The notes beneath the pieces are model-generated. The model had not been told where the DNA came from and ran no database searches. It worked only from the letters and a program-made list of their open reading frames with translations. The translations under genes and the position numbers were made by a program. From NCBI RefSeq assembly GCF_000835165.1, contig NZ_CP007790.1, positions 2,542,001-2,606,000 of the forward strand: a stretch of 64,000 bases of DNA, in the 5' to 3' direction. This document shows positions 24,250-32,594 of this stretch, piece after piece; positions within the stretch are counted from its first letter, which is position 1, and each line of letters starts with the position of its first letter. The DNA comes from Corynebacterium marinum DSM 44953 (GTDB taxonomy: Bacteria; Actinomycetota; Actinomycetes; Mycobacteriales; Mycobacteriaceae).

Positions 24250-27096
24250 CTACTTCACCACGAGGTTGACCATACGTCCCGGCACGACGATCTGCTTGAT
24301 CAGGTTCTTGCCCTCGAGGTGGGCGGCCACGTTCGGCTCCTCCAGCGCGCGGGCGATGATCGTGTCCTGGTCCGCGTCGGCAGGCACGTTGACGCGGGCG
24401 CGGACCTTGCCGTTGATCTGGACGGGCAGCTCGATCTCGTCGTCGACCAGCCACTTTTCGTCGACGGTGGGGAAGTCGACGAATGTCACGGTGCCGGTGT
24501 GGCCGAGCCGCTTCCACAGCTCCTCCGCGATGTGCGGGGCGACGGGGGCGGTCATGACGATCAGGGGCTCGACGGCGGCCGCCGGCACGGCTCCCGGGTA
24601 CGTCTTGGTCAGGTAGTTGACGTACTCGATGAGCTTGGCCACGACGGTGTTCACGCGCAGGTTGGCGTAGTCTTCGCGCACGCCCTCGACGGTGCGGTGC
24701 AGCTGCTTGTTGTCCTCGTCGGTGAGCGGGAGATCCCCGGTGAGCACGTCGCCGGTCTCCTCGTCGACGACCAGGCGCCACAGGCGCTGCAGGAAACGCT
24801 GCGCTCCCACGACGTCCTTCGTCGCCCAGGGGCGGGAGGTGTCGAGCGGCCCCATGGACATCTCGTAGACGCGCAGGGTGTCCGCGCCGTAGTTGTCGCA
24901 GATGTCGTCGGGGGCGACGGCGTTCTTCAGGGACTTGCCCATCTTGCCGTACTCCTGGTTGACCTCCTCGCCCTGCCAGAAGAACTTCCCGTCCTTCTCC
25001 TCGACCTCCTCGGCCGGGACGTAGACGCCGCGGGCGTCGGTGTAGGCGTAGGCCTGGATGTAGCCCTGGTTGTACAGGCGGCGGTAGGGCTCGACGGAGG
25101 AGACGTGGCCCAGGTCGAAGAGGACCTTGTGCCAGAAACGTGCGTAGAGCAGGTGCAGCACGGCGTGCTCGACGCCGCCGACATATAGGTCGACGCCGCC
25201 GCAGTCGCCGTCGAACCGGGGGCCGGTCCAGTAGCGTTCGTTCTCCAGGTCGACGAACTTCTCGGAGTTGTTCGGGTCGACGTAGCGCAGCTGGTACCAG
25301 GAGGAACCCGCCCACTGCGGCATGACGTTGGTGTCGCGGAAGTAGGTCTTCGGGCCGTCGCCCAGGTCGAGTTCGACCTCAACCCATTCCTTCGCCTTGG
25401 CGAGCGGGGGCTGCGGTTCGGAGTCCGCGTCCTCCGGGTCGAAGGACACCGGCTGGTAGTCGGCCACCTCGGGCAGCTCGACCGGCAGCATGGAATCCGG
25501 CAGGGCGTGGGCCAGGCCCTGCTCGTCGTAGACGACCGGGAAGGGCTCGCCCCAGTAGCGCTGCCGGGCGAACAGCCAGTCGCGCAGCTTGTACTGGATC
25601 TTCTCCGTGCCGCGGCCCTCCGCGACGAGCCAGGCGATGGTGCGCTCGATGGCTTCTGCCTTGTTCAGGCCGTTGATGTCCAGACCCTGCGTGTTTGCGG
25701 AGTTGACCAGGGTGCCGTCGCCGGTCCAGGCCGCCTCGCCGATGTCGCCGCCGGAGACGACCTCGATGATGGGCAGGCCGAAGACGGTGGCGAATTCGTA
25801 GTCGCGCTCATCGTGGGCGGGGACGGCCATGATGGCGCCGGTGCCGTAGCCCGTGAGGACGTAGTCGGCGATGAAGACCGGGATCTGCGCCCCGTTGACC
25901 GGGTTCGTGGCGTGCACGCCCAGGAACACGCCGGTCTTCTCCTTGTTCTCCTGGCGCTCGATGTCGGACTTCGCGGCGATCGAGGCGCGGTAGGCCTCGA
26001 CGGCCTCCGCCGGGGTGGCGGCGCCGTAGGTCCACTGCTTGTCGACGCCCTCGTAGCTCCCCGTGCCGGCCGCCACCAGCTCGTCGACGAGCTCGTGCTC
26101 GGGCGCGAGCACCATGTAGGAGGCGCCGAACAGGGTGTCCGGGCGGGTGGTGAACACGCGGATCGTGCGGCCCAGCGCGCTGAAGTCCACCTCGGCGCCG
26201 CGGGAACGCCCGATCCAGTTGCGCTGCATGGACTTGACCTTCTCGGGCCAGTCGAGCAGCTCCAGGTCGTCGATGAGGCGGTCCGAGTAGGCGGTGATGC
26301 GCATCATCCACTGGGACAGGTTCTTGCGGAAGACCGGGAAGTTGCCGCGCTCCGAACGGCCGTCGGAGGTGACCTCCTCGTTCGCCAGCACGGTACCCAG
26401 ACCGGGGCACCAGTTGACCATGGAGTTCGACCGGTAGACCAGGCGGAACTCGTCGACGGCCTGCTGCTTCCCGATGTCCGAGAGCTCCCGGTAGTCCGAA
26501 CCGTCCTTCGTGGTGCGGGTCCCGGCCTCCAACTGTGCGATCAGCTCGTCGATCGGGCGGGCCTTCTGCTGCTCCCCGTCGAACCAGGAGTTGTAGATCT
26601 GCAGGAAGATCCACTGGGTCCAGCGGTAGAACTCCGGATCTGTCGTGGCGACGGAGCGGCGGCGGTCATGCCCCAGGCCCAGGGCGTCCAGCTGGCGGCG
26701 CATGTTCTCGATGTTCGCCATCGTCGTCGTGCGCGGGTGCGTGCCCGTCTGGATGGCGTACTGCTCGGCCGGCAGGCCGAAGGAGTCGTAGCCCAGGGTG
26801 TGCAGGACGTTCCTGCCCAGCATGCGGTTGTAGCGGGCGTAGACGTCCGTGGCGATGTAGCCCAGCGGGTGGCCGACGTGCAGGCCGGCGCCCGAGGGGT
26901 AGGGGAACATGTCCTGGACGAAGAGCTTGTCCTCCGGCAGGGGCTGGTCGGTGGCGAGGTCGCCCACCGGGTTCGGGGCGTTGAACGTGCCGTTGTCCAC
27001 CCAGTACTTCTGCCAACTACGTTCGATCTCGTTGGCCAGCTGCGGGGTGTAACGGAACGCGGGGGTCGATGCGGTGCCGTCGTTCGGAGTGCTCAT
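24250..27096 (-). CDS. leuS: Leucyl-tRNA synthetase
   Basis: Charges tRNA-Leu. The 948 residues include the class I HIGH-type motif [10 protein letters not shown] (about residue 70), an editing domain inserted in the Rossmann fold ([40 protein letters not shown]), and a KMSKS-type loop written [12 protein letters not shown]. The anticodon-binding helices and the C-terminal domain (RMVNLVVK end) are complete. ATG start. The Gly in KMGKS is a known variant of the motif. It is followed immediately by the ThDP enzyme gene. Confidence 0.97.
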   Translation of the reverse strand: MSTPNDGTASTPAFRYTPQLANEIERSWQKYWVDNGTFNAPNPVGDLATDQPLPEDKLFVQDMFPYPSGAGLHVGHPLGYIATDVYARYNRMLGRNVLHTLGYDSFGLPAEQYAIQTGTHPRTTTMANIENMRRQLDALGLGHDRRRSVATTDPEFYRWTQWIFLQIYNSWFDGEQQKARPIDELIAQLEAGTRTTKDGSDYRELSDIGKQQAVDEFRLVYRSNSMVNWCPGLGTVLANEEVTSDGRSERGNFPVFRKNLSQWMMRITAYSDRLIDDLELLDWPEKVKSMQRNWIGRSRGAEVDFSALGRTIRVFTTRPDTLFGASYMVLAPEHELVDELVAAGTGSYEGVDKQWTYGAATPAEAVEAYRASIAAKSDIERQENKEKTGVFLGVHATNPVNGAQIPVFIADYVLTGYGTGAIMAVPAHDERDYEFATVFGLPIIEVVSGGDIGEAAWTGDGTLVNSANTQGLDINGLNKAEAIERTIAWLVAEGRGTEKIQYKLRDWLFARQRYWGEPFPVVYDEQGLAHALPDSMLPVELPEVADYQPVSFDPEDADSEPQPPLAKAKEWVEVELDLGDGPKTYFRDTNVMPQWAGSSWYQLRYVDPNNSEKFVDLENERYWTGPRFDGDCGGVDLYVGGVEHAVLHLLYARFWHKVLFDLGHVSSVEPYRRLYNQGYIQAYAYTDARGVYVPAEEVEEKDGKFFWQGEEVNQEYGKMGKSLKNAVAPDDICDNYGADTLRVYEMSMGPLDTSRPWATKDVVGAQRFLQRLWRLVVDEETGDVLTGDLPLTDEDNKQLHRTVEGVREDYANLRVNTVVAKLIEYVNYLTKTYPGAVPAAAVEPLIVMTAPVAPHIAEELWKRLGHTGTVTFVDFPTVDEKWLVDDEIELPVQINGKVRARVNVPADADQDTIIARALEEPNVAAHLEGKNLIKQIVVPGRMVNLVVK

Positions 27097-27121
27097 GGTC
27101 GACCAGTCTAATCGGTGGCGG

Positions 27122-27157
27122 GGAACCGGCCCGGGATGGGGCGCGGGCCGGGGTTCC
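27122..27157. terminator. GC-rich hairpin between leuS and DUF998 gene
   Basis: GGAACCGGCCCG pairs with CGGGCCGGGGTTCC with a 2-base bulge and a ~10-base loop. It sits just past the stop of the DUF998 gene and before the leuS start, so it may terminate the former. No U-tract. Confidence 0.4.
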
Positions 27158-27169
27158 GTCGCGCCCCCC

Positions 27170-27796
27170 TCAGGCGTGCGTCAACTTCCGGCGCCGGCCG
27201 AGGACCGCCGCGAACACGGCCCACAGGTACGCCGGCCAGAGGATCACCCGCTCCAGCACGCCGGAGTATTCGAGGGCCTGGAAGTCGAAGATCAGCCACA
27301 GGCCGGCCACCAGGCCCACCACACCGATGGCCTGGCCGGCGCGGGAAACCACGCCGCGGAACTGCATCGCGCTACTGAAGACGGCCATGGGTACGGCGAA
27401 AAGCTGCGGCAGCGAGACGAATGTGTGCTGCTCCATGCTGATGTCCGCGGGGATGAGCGCGCTCGCCAGGGTGCTCGCCCCGGCCGCCACCCACAACAGA
27501 CCGGCGAAGCGGTCGAAGCCGGCGGTGCGGGCCCGGACGGTCGCCAGCCCGATCATCGCGAGTCCGCTGACGGCCGTGCTGGCGTTGACCCACTGATGGG
27601 CGGGGGAGCACACCTGGATGGCGCGGTAGTAGTGGTTGATCGTGGTGCAGGTGGTCACCCCGAGGTCGCTGACGGTGTTGCTGATCCAGTTGTAGGGGGG
27701 CGAGAAGTACCGTGCGGCCGCGATCTCCACCGCGATGCCCAGCACGAGGAGGAGGGCGAAACCGGTGAGCGCGAAGCGCCGTGGATCGCCTCTCAT
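27170..27796 (-). CDS. DUF998 integral membrane protein
   Basis: A 208-residue protein with about six membrane segments. The DUF998 signature is the N-terminal [21 protein letters not shown], followed by [35 protein letters not shown] and a final arginine-rich tail RRRKLTHA. Function is unknown for the family. It is read toward leuS, separated by a hairpin. ATG start, no strong RBS. Confidence 0.8.
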   Translation of the reverse strand: MRGDPRRFALTGFALLLVLGIAVEIAAARYFSPPYNWISNTVSDLGVTTCTTINHYYRAIQVCSPAHQWVNASTAVSGLAMIGLATVRARTAGFDRFAGLLWVAAGASTLASALIPADISMEQHTFVSLPQLFAVPMAVFSSAMQFRGVVSRAGQAIGVVGLVAGLWLIFDFQALEYSGVLERVILWPAYLWAVFAAVLGRRRKLTHA

Positions 27797-27920
27797 CCCA
27801 GTCTCCCCTCATCAGTTTTGCCCGCGAATCATTTCATCCACAATAACGTAGCTACCCATTAGGAACACGTTAATTATGGTCCGGTTTTTGTCCGCCGCGG
27901 TCGAGCTGTTGCAGAAGGGC

Positions 27921-28112
27921 TCAGTCCTTCTCGAAGACGATCACCAGGCCGTCCACCCCGCCCGGACCGACCCTGCCCTTCACCTCCACCGAGGTCATGG
28001 ACTTGTAACGCCAGCCCTTCCGGGCATGCTCGTTGAGGATGTTCTCCAGCTTCTGGCCGGAGAGCTTGCCGCCGATGAGTCCTTCACGGACCTCCACCAC
28101 TTTGTATTCCAT
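27921..28112 (-). CDS. DUF4177 small protein
   Basis: A 63-residue cytoplasmic protein with the DUF4177 pattern MEYKVVEV at the start, LENILNEHARKGWRYKSM in the middle and VIVFEKD at the end. The family is widespread and uncharacterised. The ATG lies 6 bases after a -10-like TAGGAT (minus strand), which suggests a leaderless transcript. The gene is divergent from the DUF454 gene with only a 10-bp palindrome between. Confidence 0.82.
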   Translation of the reverse strand: MEYKVVEVREGLIGGKLSGQKLENILNEHARKGWRYKSMTSVEVKGRVGPGGVDGLVIVFEKD

Positions 28113-28118
28113 GACCTG

Positions 28119-28128
28119 ATCCTAGGAT
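28119..28128. promoter_or_regulatory. Palindromic double -10 element
   Basis: ATCCTAGGAT reads as the -10-like TAGGAT on both strands. It stands 6 bases before the DUF4177 ATG (28112) and 7 bases before the DUF454 ATG (28136). Both spacings suit leaderless transcription from one shared element. Confidence 0.45.
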
Positions 28129-28135
28129 GGAGCGC

Positions 28136-28615
28136 ATGATCAGGCTGCTGTTTATCGTTGTCGGCGTCATCAGCCTGGCCCTCGGTGTGCTGGGCATCTT
28201 CCTGCCGGTGCTGCCGACCACCCCTTTTCTCCTGCTCTCCGCGTTCCTCTTCGCCCGCAGTTCGCAACGCCTGCACGGCTACCTGGTGAACCACAAGGTG
28301 CTGGGGGAGTACATCTCGAACTACTACAACAACACGATGACGCGCTCCCACAAGCTGCGCACCGTCGGCATGCTGTGGTTGAGCATCGCGGTGTCGACGG
28401 GCCTGCTGGCGTGGTCGGACCGGATGGTCCCGGCGATCATCCTGCCGTTGATCGCGGCGGCGGTGACGGTGCACATCCTCACCCTCCGGCCGAAACCCAC
28501 ACCCCGCCCTCCCGCACTTCGACCCGGCGGATCTTCGCCGGAGTCCGGGCGGGATAGCGCACCGCATCCCCGCTCCGAAGACACCACAGACCGTGATGGA
28601 GAGGGCACTCGATGA
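28136..28615 (+). CDS. DUF454 (YbaN-like) membrane protein
   Basis: A 159-residue inner-membrane protein of the DUF454/YbaN family: MIRLLFIVVGVISLALGVLGI, then FLPVLPTTPFLLLSAFLFARSSQRLHGYL and NHKVLGEYI, then two more membrane segments. The start at 28136 is preferred to 28127 because it fits a leaderless transcript. Residues after ~118 form a hydrophilic, Pro/Ser/Arg-rich tail that is not part of the family and is encoded antisense to the 3' part of the convergent Rieske gene. Function unknown. Confidence 0.8.
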   Translation: MIRLLFIVVGVISLALGVLGIFLPVLPTTPFLLLSAFLFARSSQRLHGYLVNHKVLGEYISNYYNNTMTRSHKLRTVGMLWLSIAVSTGLLAWSDRMVPAIILPLIAAAVTVHILTLRPKPTPRPPALRPGGSSPESGRDSAPHPRSEDTTDRDGEGTR

Positions 28616-28811
28616 CCGCGTCGGGATGGACCACGCCACGGCCGAAGGAGGCGCCGACGTGCGGGCAGGAGTCCTCGACGGCGTGAAACTCTCCGTTCAG
28701 GTCCCGCACCAGTGCCAGCGGAGCACCCAGGCCGGTGTCCTCCCGCGGAAACACCCGGATGGTGCCGGGGGAGAGTTCATCAACTGCGGCGATAAGAACC
28801 AGATGCGTCAT
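28479..28811 (-). CDS. Rieske 2Fe-2S ferredoxin-like protein
   Basis: A 110-residue soluble Rieske protein of the NirD/biphenyl-dioxygenase ferredoxin type. The cluster ligands are Cys49-x-His51 (SCPHVGASF) and Cys69-x2-His72 (ECPLHHGLW). The C-terminal strands RYPARTPAKIRRVEV and GGVWVS complete the fold. No partner reductase or oxygenase is adjacent, so its electron partner is unknown. The 3' 137 bases overlap the DUF454 coding region on the other strand; the cluster motif lies just outside the overlap. Divergent from the MHS transporter with a 26-base gap. Confidence 0.85.
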   Translation of the reverse strand: MTHLVLIAAVDELSPGTIRVFPREDTGLGAPLALVRDLNGEFHAVEDSCPHVGASFGRGVVHPDAVIECPLHHGLWCLRSGDAVRYPARTPAKIRRVEVREGGVWVSAGG

Positions 28812-28837
28812 AGAACCAGAGGGTAACCTCCCGTTAC

Positions 28838-30121
28838 ATGGACAGACCGAGAACTGCCGCGGAGAACCGCCGCGTCGTGGCCGCCACCACCATCGGAACC
28901 GCCATCGAGTGGTACGACTTCTTCCTCTACGCCGCCGTGGCCGGCCTGGTGTTCAACCAGGTGATGTTCGGCCAGTTGGACGCAGGCCCGGCGACGATCG
29001 TCTCCTTCCTCAGCGTCGGCCTGTCCTTCCTCTTCCGTCCGTTGGGCGCCGTGCTGGCGGGGCACTTCTCGGACCGGTCGGGACGCCGCATCGTCCTCAT
29101 GGTGACGCTGATCGCCATGGGCGGGGCGACCACCGCCATCGGGCTGTTGCCCACCTACGACTCGATCGGGCTCGCCGCGCCCCTGCTGCTCGTCTTCTTC
29201 CGGATCATCCAGGGCATCTCCGCGGGAGGGGAGTGGGGCTCGGCGGTGCTGCTGGCGGTGGAGCACGCGCCCGTCGACAAGCGGGGCCTGTTCGGTGCCG
29301 GCCCGCAGTCCGGCGCACCCGCCGGGCTGCTGCTGAGTTCGGGGATGCTGGCCCTCATGAACGTCATGGCGCCGGGGGACGCGTTCATCGAGTGGGGTTG
29401 GCGTGTGCCCTTCCTGCTGTCCATCGTGCTGATGTTCGTGGGCTGGTGGATCCGCCGCGGGGTCGATGAGTCGCCCGTGTTCGAGAACATGCGGGGCGTG
29501 AGCCGCAGCCCGCTGAGGTCGCTGCTGCGGGACCACTGGCGGAAGGTGCTTGTCGCGGCGCTGGTGTTCGCGGGCAACGGCACGGTGGGTTACATGGTCG
29601 CCGGCGGATACATCCAGAGCTACGGCTCCACGCAGCTGGGGATGGAGCGCGGGGTCGTACTGTGGGCCGTGACGGGCGCGGCGGTGGCCTGGCTCTTCTC
29701 CACCGTCCTCGCCGGCGCACTGTCGGACCGGATCGGCCGGCGCGCGACCTACCTCGGCGGCTTCGTGTTCCAGTTCGGCGCGGCGGCGGCGCTGTTCCCT
29801 CTGGTCAATACGGGGGAAGTCGCGTGGCTATGGGCGGCGATGCTCCTGCTGGGCACTGCGCTGGGGCTCACCTACGGTCAGCAGGCGGCGATGTACGCGG
29901 AGCTCTTCCCGGCACCTGTCCGCGGCTCCGGCACCTCGCTGACCTACGCCCTCGGCGCCATCCTCGGCGGCGCTTTCGCACCGACCATCGCCGCGGCGCT
30001 GGTGCAGTCCACCGGCTCGACGTACAGCGTCACCGTCTACCTCTGCGTCGCGACGGCCGTCGGATTCCTCGCCGCCGCCTCCCTCCAAGACCGCACCGGC
30101 GTCCCCCTCGACACCGACTAG
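28838..30121 (+). CDS. MHS-family MFS transporter
   Basis: A 427-residue, 12-segment metabolite:H+ symporter related to the gene at 1170-2507 but clearly distinct. Family marks: GTAIEWYDFFLYAAVAGLVF, FLFRPLGAVLAGHFSDRSGRR, FRIIQGISAGGEWGSAVLLAVEHAP. The ATG lies 26 bases from the divergent Rieske start. The stop (TAG) overlaps the -35 of the riboswitch promoter, so the next gene is separately controlled. Substrate unknown. Confidence 0.85.
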   Translation: MDRPRTAAENRRVVAATTIGTAIEWYDFFLYAAVAGLVFNQVMFGQLDAGPATIVSFLSVGLSFLFRPLGAVLAGHFSDRSGRRIVLMVTLIAMGGATTAIGLLPTYDSIGLAAPLLLVFFRIIQGISAGGEWGSAVLLAVEHAPVDKRGLFGAGPQSGAPAGLLLSSGMLALMNVMAPGDAFIEWGWRVPFLLSIVLMFVGWWIRRGVDESPVFENMRGVSRSPLRSLLRDHWRKVLVAALVFAGNGTVGYMVAGGYIQSYGSTQLGMERGVVLWAVTGAAVAWLFSTVLAGALSDRIGRRATYLGGFVFQFGAAAALFPLVNTGEVAWLWAAMLLLGTALGLTYGQQAAMYAELFPAPVRGSGTSLTYALGAILGGAFAPTIAAALVQSTGSTYSVTVYLCVATAVGFLAAASLQDRTGVPLDTD

Positions 30122-30148
30122 ACAGCTTGGTCTAAGTTTTGTTATCCT
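30119..30148 (+). promoter_or_regulatory. Promoter of SAM riboswitch transcript
   Basis: TAGACA (30119-30124), an 18-base spacer and TATCCT (30143-30148). Transcription would begin near 30155, right at the 5' edge of the riboswitch P1 helix. Confidence 0.55.
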
Positions 30149-30151
30149 GGC

Positions 30152-30270
30152 TCCACGATCAAGAAGCTCAGCCACACGGCCCCCCGGCCGGCTGACTGGC
30201 AACCGCCACTCGTAGGACGGTGCCCCCGAGGGAAGATCGGCCCCCGCGCGAACACGCGCCGAGGGAAGAT
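30152..30270 (+). ncRNA. SAM-clan riboswitch, SAM-IV-like
   Basis: The aptamer closes with P1 CGATC (30156-30160) and GATCG (30235-30239). Inside are AAGAAG, the P2 arms CAGCC and GGCTG with a GGCC/GGCC hairpin, CTGGCAACC, a P3 helix ACCG/CGGT, and GGTGCCCCCGAGGGAAGA. The conserved GGCAACC and GGTGC, together with absence of a P4 helix, point to SAM-IV of actinobacteria rather than SAM-I. A perfect GCGCG-AACA-CGCGC hairpin follows P1, as in SAM-IV. The 11-base CGAGGGAAGAT occurs twice (30227, 30260). It precedes a gene of unknown function, and the ligand is inferred. Confidence 0.72.
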
Positions 30271-30293
30271 ACGAGCACGAGGAGACGACTCCC

Positions 30294-30647
30294 ATGACAC
30301 ACGAATGCACCGGTTACAGCCCCGGCCATGCCGTCCACTGGATCCAGGCCGGACTCACACTGAAAATCCCCGGCGAGATCAAGAAGGTCTGCGTGCTGGG
30401 CCACGACGGACACTGGCTCACCTTCGAGATGGACGGCGAGGTGCACCGGGTGTGGAACCACGACCCCGGGCAGATCGGACGCTTCCACGACGCCGCCGTC
30501 GATCTGCAGACGACTCCCAACACGAGGTGCGCACCGTTGTTCTTCACGTCGGTGAAACTCCTCCGGATCCCGGTGGGAAATAACGTTATGGACCTCTACC
30601 CCAGCTGGGACGGCCCCACGGACTGCTCCCGCCGCGAAGAACGCTAG
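30294..30647 (+). CDS. Hypothetical protein under SAM-type riboswitch
   Basis: A 117-residue soluble protein I do not recognise. It begins MTHECTGYSPGHAVHWIQAG and has alternating beta-like stretches (KKVCVLGHDGHWLTFEMDGEV, LFFTSVKLLRIP), several His and four Cys residues, and no signal peptide or membrane segment. The RBS GAGGAG (30279-30284) can pair with CTCC just before the ATG (GGAG-ACGA-CTCC), which could hide it. The upstream riboswitch suggests a link to methionine, SAM or sulfur metabolism; nothing in the protein itself shows this. Convergent, 4-base overlap with the symporter gene. Confidence 0.72.
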   Translation: MTHECTGYSPGHAVHWIQAGLTLKIPGEIKKVCVLGHDGHWLTFEMDGEVHRVWNHDPGQIGRFHDAAVDLQTTPNTRCAPLFFTSVKLLRIPVGNNVMDLYPSWDGPTDCSRREER

Positions 30648-31855
30648 ACCGGCTCGGTCTTCTCCACCTCGCGCACATGCGTGATCCGGCCCTTGGCGAA
30701 GCGGTCGACGATCAGTGCGATGGCGCCGTCGCCGGTGACGTTGGCGGCGGTGCCGAAGGAGTCGATGGCGATGTAGGCGGCGATCATCAGGGCCACCTGC
30801 TCGTCGGTGAATCCGAGCATGGAGGACAGCAGGCCAACGGCCGCCATGATCGCGCCGCCCGGCACACCCGGGGCGGCGATCATGGTGACGCCGAGCATGA
30901 GGATGAAGCCGACGGCCAGGGCGGGGGAGACCTCGAGGTCGGACATGTGGACGATGGCGAAGGCGAACAGGACGATCTTCATCATCGAGCCCGCCAGGTG
31001 GATCGTCGCGCAGAGCGGGACGACGAAGCCGGCGACGTCCTGGTCGACCCTGTTCTTCAGCGTGGCCTGGTAGGTGACCGGGATGGTCGCGGCCGAGGAC
31101 GAGGTGCCCAGCGCCGTGGCGTACGCGGGCAGCATGTTCTTGAATGCGACGAAGGGGTTGACCTTCGCGACGGCACCCGCGACGCCGAACTGGAACGCCA
31201 GGAAGACGAACGTCATCGCGATGGCCAGAACGATCACCTTGCCGAAGGTCACCAGGGTGTCGGTGAGGTTGCCGTTCATGCCCGTGGTCAGGAACATGCC
31301 GAAGATGAACAGGGGCAGCAGCGGGATGACGAAGGCGCTGATGACCTTCATGATCACGCGTTCCAGGTCCCGCGACGCCGACAGGAGGGTGTCCGACTTC
31401 ACGGCGGTCATGGCCAGGCCGACGCAGAAGGCGAGCAGCAGCGCGGTCATCACCTCGAAGGGCGGGGGCATCTCGATCTGGAAGTACGGGGCGATGGCGC
31501 CTTCCCCGATGTCGGAGACGTCCGTGTCCACTGCCTGGCCGCCGAGCAGCCACGGGTAGGCGCCGGCCGCTACCGCGTAGGCGAGCAGGCCCGACAGGAC
31601 CGTGGAGGCGTACGCGACGCCGGTGGTGGCACCCAACCACTTCCCGGCGCCCCGGCCCAGGCCCGCGATGGCCGGCGTGATCAGGGCGAAGATGAGGACG
31701 GGAACGAAAAAGCCGAGGAAGTTGCCGAACAGGCTGTTGAAGGTCGCGAACACCCGCGCCAGCCACTCCGGGAAGAAGAAGCTGGCGATGATGCCGAGGA
31801 TGACGGCGACCAGCACCCGGAACAACAGAAATTGCGAGAGCCGCTTGAGGTTCAT
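30644..31855 (-). CDS. Dicarboxylate/amino acid:cation symporter (DAACS)
   Basis: A 403-residue GltP/DctA-family symporter. Visible: GNFLGFFVPVLIFALITPAIAGLGRGAG (HP/TM2-3), the serine-rich re-entrant loop YATALGTSSSAATIPVTYQA, the substrate-binding region LCATIHLAGSMMKIVLF, and DSFGTAANVTGDGAIALIVDRFAKG near the end. The start at 31855 gives MNLKRLSQFLLFRVLVAVILG; the open frame further upstream is a shadow of the SdpI-like gene. Substrate could be glutamate, aspartate, C4-dicarboxylate or serine/threonine. Confidence 0.9.
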   Translation of the reverse strand: MNLKRLSQFLLFRVLVAVILGIIASFFFPEWLARVFATFNSLFGNFLGFFVPVLIFALITPAIAGLGRGAGKWLGATTGVAYASTVLSGLLAYAVAAGAYPWLLGGQAVDTDVSDIGEGAIAPYFQIEMPPPFEVMTALLLAFCVGLAMTAVKSDTLLSASRDLERVIMKVISAFVIPLLPLFIFGMFLTTGMNGNLTDTLVTFGKVIVLAIAMTFVFLAFQFGVAGAVAKVNPFVAFKNMLPAYATALGTSSSAATIPVTYQATLKNRVDQDVAGFVVPLCATIHLAGSMMKIVLFAFAIVHMSDLEVSPALAVGFILMLGVTMIAAPGVPGGAIMAAVGLLSSMLGFTDEQVALMIAAYIAIDSFGTAANVTGDGAIALIVDRFAKGRITHVREVEKTEPV

Positions 31856-31898
31856 ACCCCGGAATTTACCCCAGCACCCACGGACTACACTGCTCCAC

Positions 31899-32345
31899 AT
31901 GACCGTCATCGGTGTGATCCTGCTTGTCCTCGCCGCGGCACTCCTCGTGTTCGGCGCACTTTCCTGGGCCAAGAAGCTCCCGGGCAACCCGGTTTTCGGC
32001 CTTCGGGTGCCGGAGGTCCGTAAATCGAAGGAGGCGTGGGACACCTCGCACGCCGTCGCCGGCCCGATCTGGACCTTCGGCGGGGTGGCGCTGCTCTTCG
32101 GCGGACTGCTCGCGCTCATCGCCACCGGTTGGATGTGGCTCCTGCCGGTGGCAGCGGTATTCGTCGCCGTCGCCGCGGTCGGTGCCGGCGCCAACGCCGG
32201 CGCCCGGGTGGCCTCGCTTCTCGACACCGAGGAGCACGCCGAAGGCGGCTGCGGCGAGAACTGCAACTGCGGAGCCCCCGCTCCCGCTCCCGAGGTCGAC
32301 GTCGACGCCCTGCGCCGCGCCGCCTCGCAGGCCGACCAGGAGTAG
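31899..32345 (+). CDS. SdpI-like membrane protein with Cys-rich tail
   Basis: A 148-residue protein. After TM1 (VIGVILLVLAAALLVFGALSW) comes the SdpI-family motif NPVFGLRVPEVRKSKEAWDTSHAVAGP, then two more membrane segments to residue ~108. The tail contains GGCGENCNCG, a compact C-x3-C-x-C cluster that could bind a metal, followed by an acidic/Ala stretch. SdpI proteins give immunity to the toxin SdpC in Bacillus; no toxin gene is nearby, so that role is not implied. The gene is divergent from the symporter and ends 27 bases before the trp promoter. Confidence 0.76.
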   Translation: MTVIGVILLVLAAALLVFGALSWAKKLPGNPVFGLRVPEVRKSKEAWDTSHAVAGPIWTFGGVALLFGGLLALIATGWMWLLPVAAVFVAVAAVGAGANAGARVASLLDTEEHAEGGCGENCNCGAPAPAPEVDVDALRRAASQADQE

Positions 32346-32371
32346 ACGGGGGAATACCCCCTCCCGAGAAG

Positions 32372-32400
32372 TTGCGCCCCGGCGTGCCGGGGATTAACGT
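32372..32400 (+). promoter_or_regulatory. trp operon promoter with internal inverted repeat
   Basis: TTGCGC (32372-32377), a 17-base spacer, TAACGT (32395-32400). The spacer contains the perfect inverted repeat CCCCGGC-GT-GCCGGGG (32377-32392), which could be an operator. Predicted start is ~32407, directly at the leader-peptide GTG. Confidence 0.58.
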
Positions 32401-32407
32401 TTGTGAC

Positions 32408-32458
32408 GTGAACAACTCGACTTCCATTCGAAGCACCCAGTGGTGGTGGCGCGCTTAA
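32408..32458 (+). CDS. trpL: Tryptophan operon leader peptide
   Basis: Encodes the 16-residue peptide MNNSTSIRSTQWWWRA (GTG start). Three consecutive Trp codons (TGG TGG TGG) are the sensor of a ribosome-mediated attenuator: scarcity of charged tRNA-Trp stalls the ribosome and prevents the downstream terminator from forming. No Shine-Dalgarno sequence is visible, and the predicted transcription start falls within a base or two of the GTG, so translation is probably leaderless. Confidence 0.9.
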   Translation: MNNSTSIRSTQWWWRA

Positions 32459-32491
32459 TCGGCGAGCCACACGTGTTTCACTTCAGTTCCA

Positions 32492-32536
32492 GGCCCGCCG
32501 GCTTCCCAGGAAGCGCTGCGGGCCTTGTATCTTTTT
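32492..32536 (+). terminator. trp attenuator terminator
   Basis: GGCCCGC (32492-32498) pairs with GCGGGCC (32518-32524), with an inner GCTTCC/GGAAGC helix, followed by the T-rich TTGTATCTTTTT. It lies between trpL and trpE and is the expected rho-independent attenuator. Confidence 0.85.
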
Positions 32537-32594
32537 CGGGTACACACCTGGCCGGCAGCGGGAAACCACAACCCCAGGAAAGTAGAATTACCCG

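Noticed and set aside
31856..32470. N-terminal extension of the dicarboxylate symporter to 608 codons
   Set aside because: The extra part is antisense to the SdpI-like gene and the trp leader; the family N-terminus begins at 31855.
32466..32486. A further parS site near CACGTGTTTCAC
   Set aside because: Only half of the palindrome is present; there is no GTGAAAC arm in the right place.
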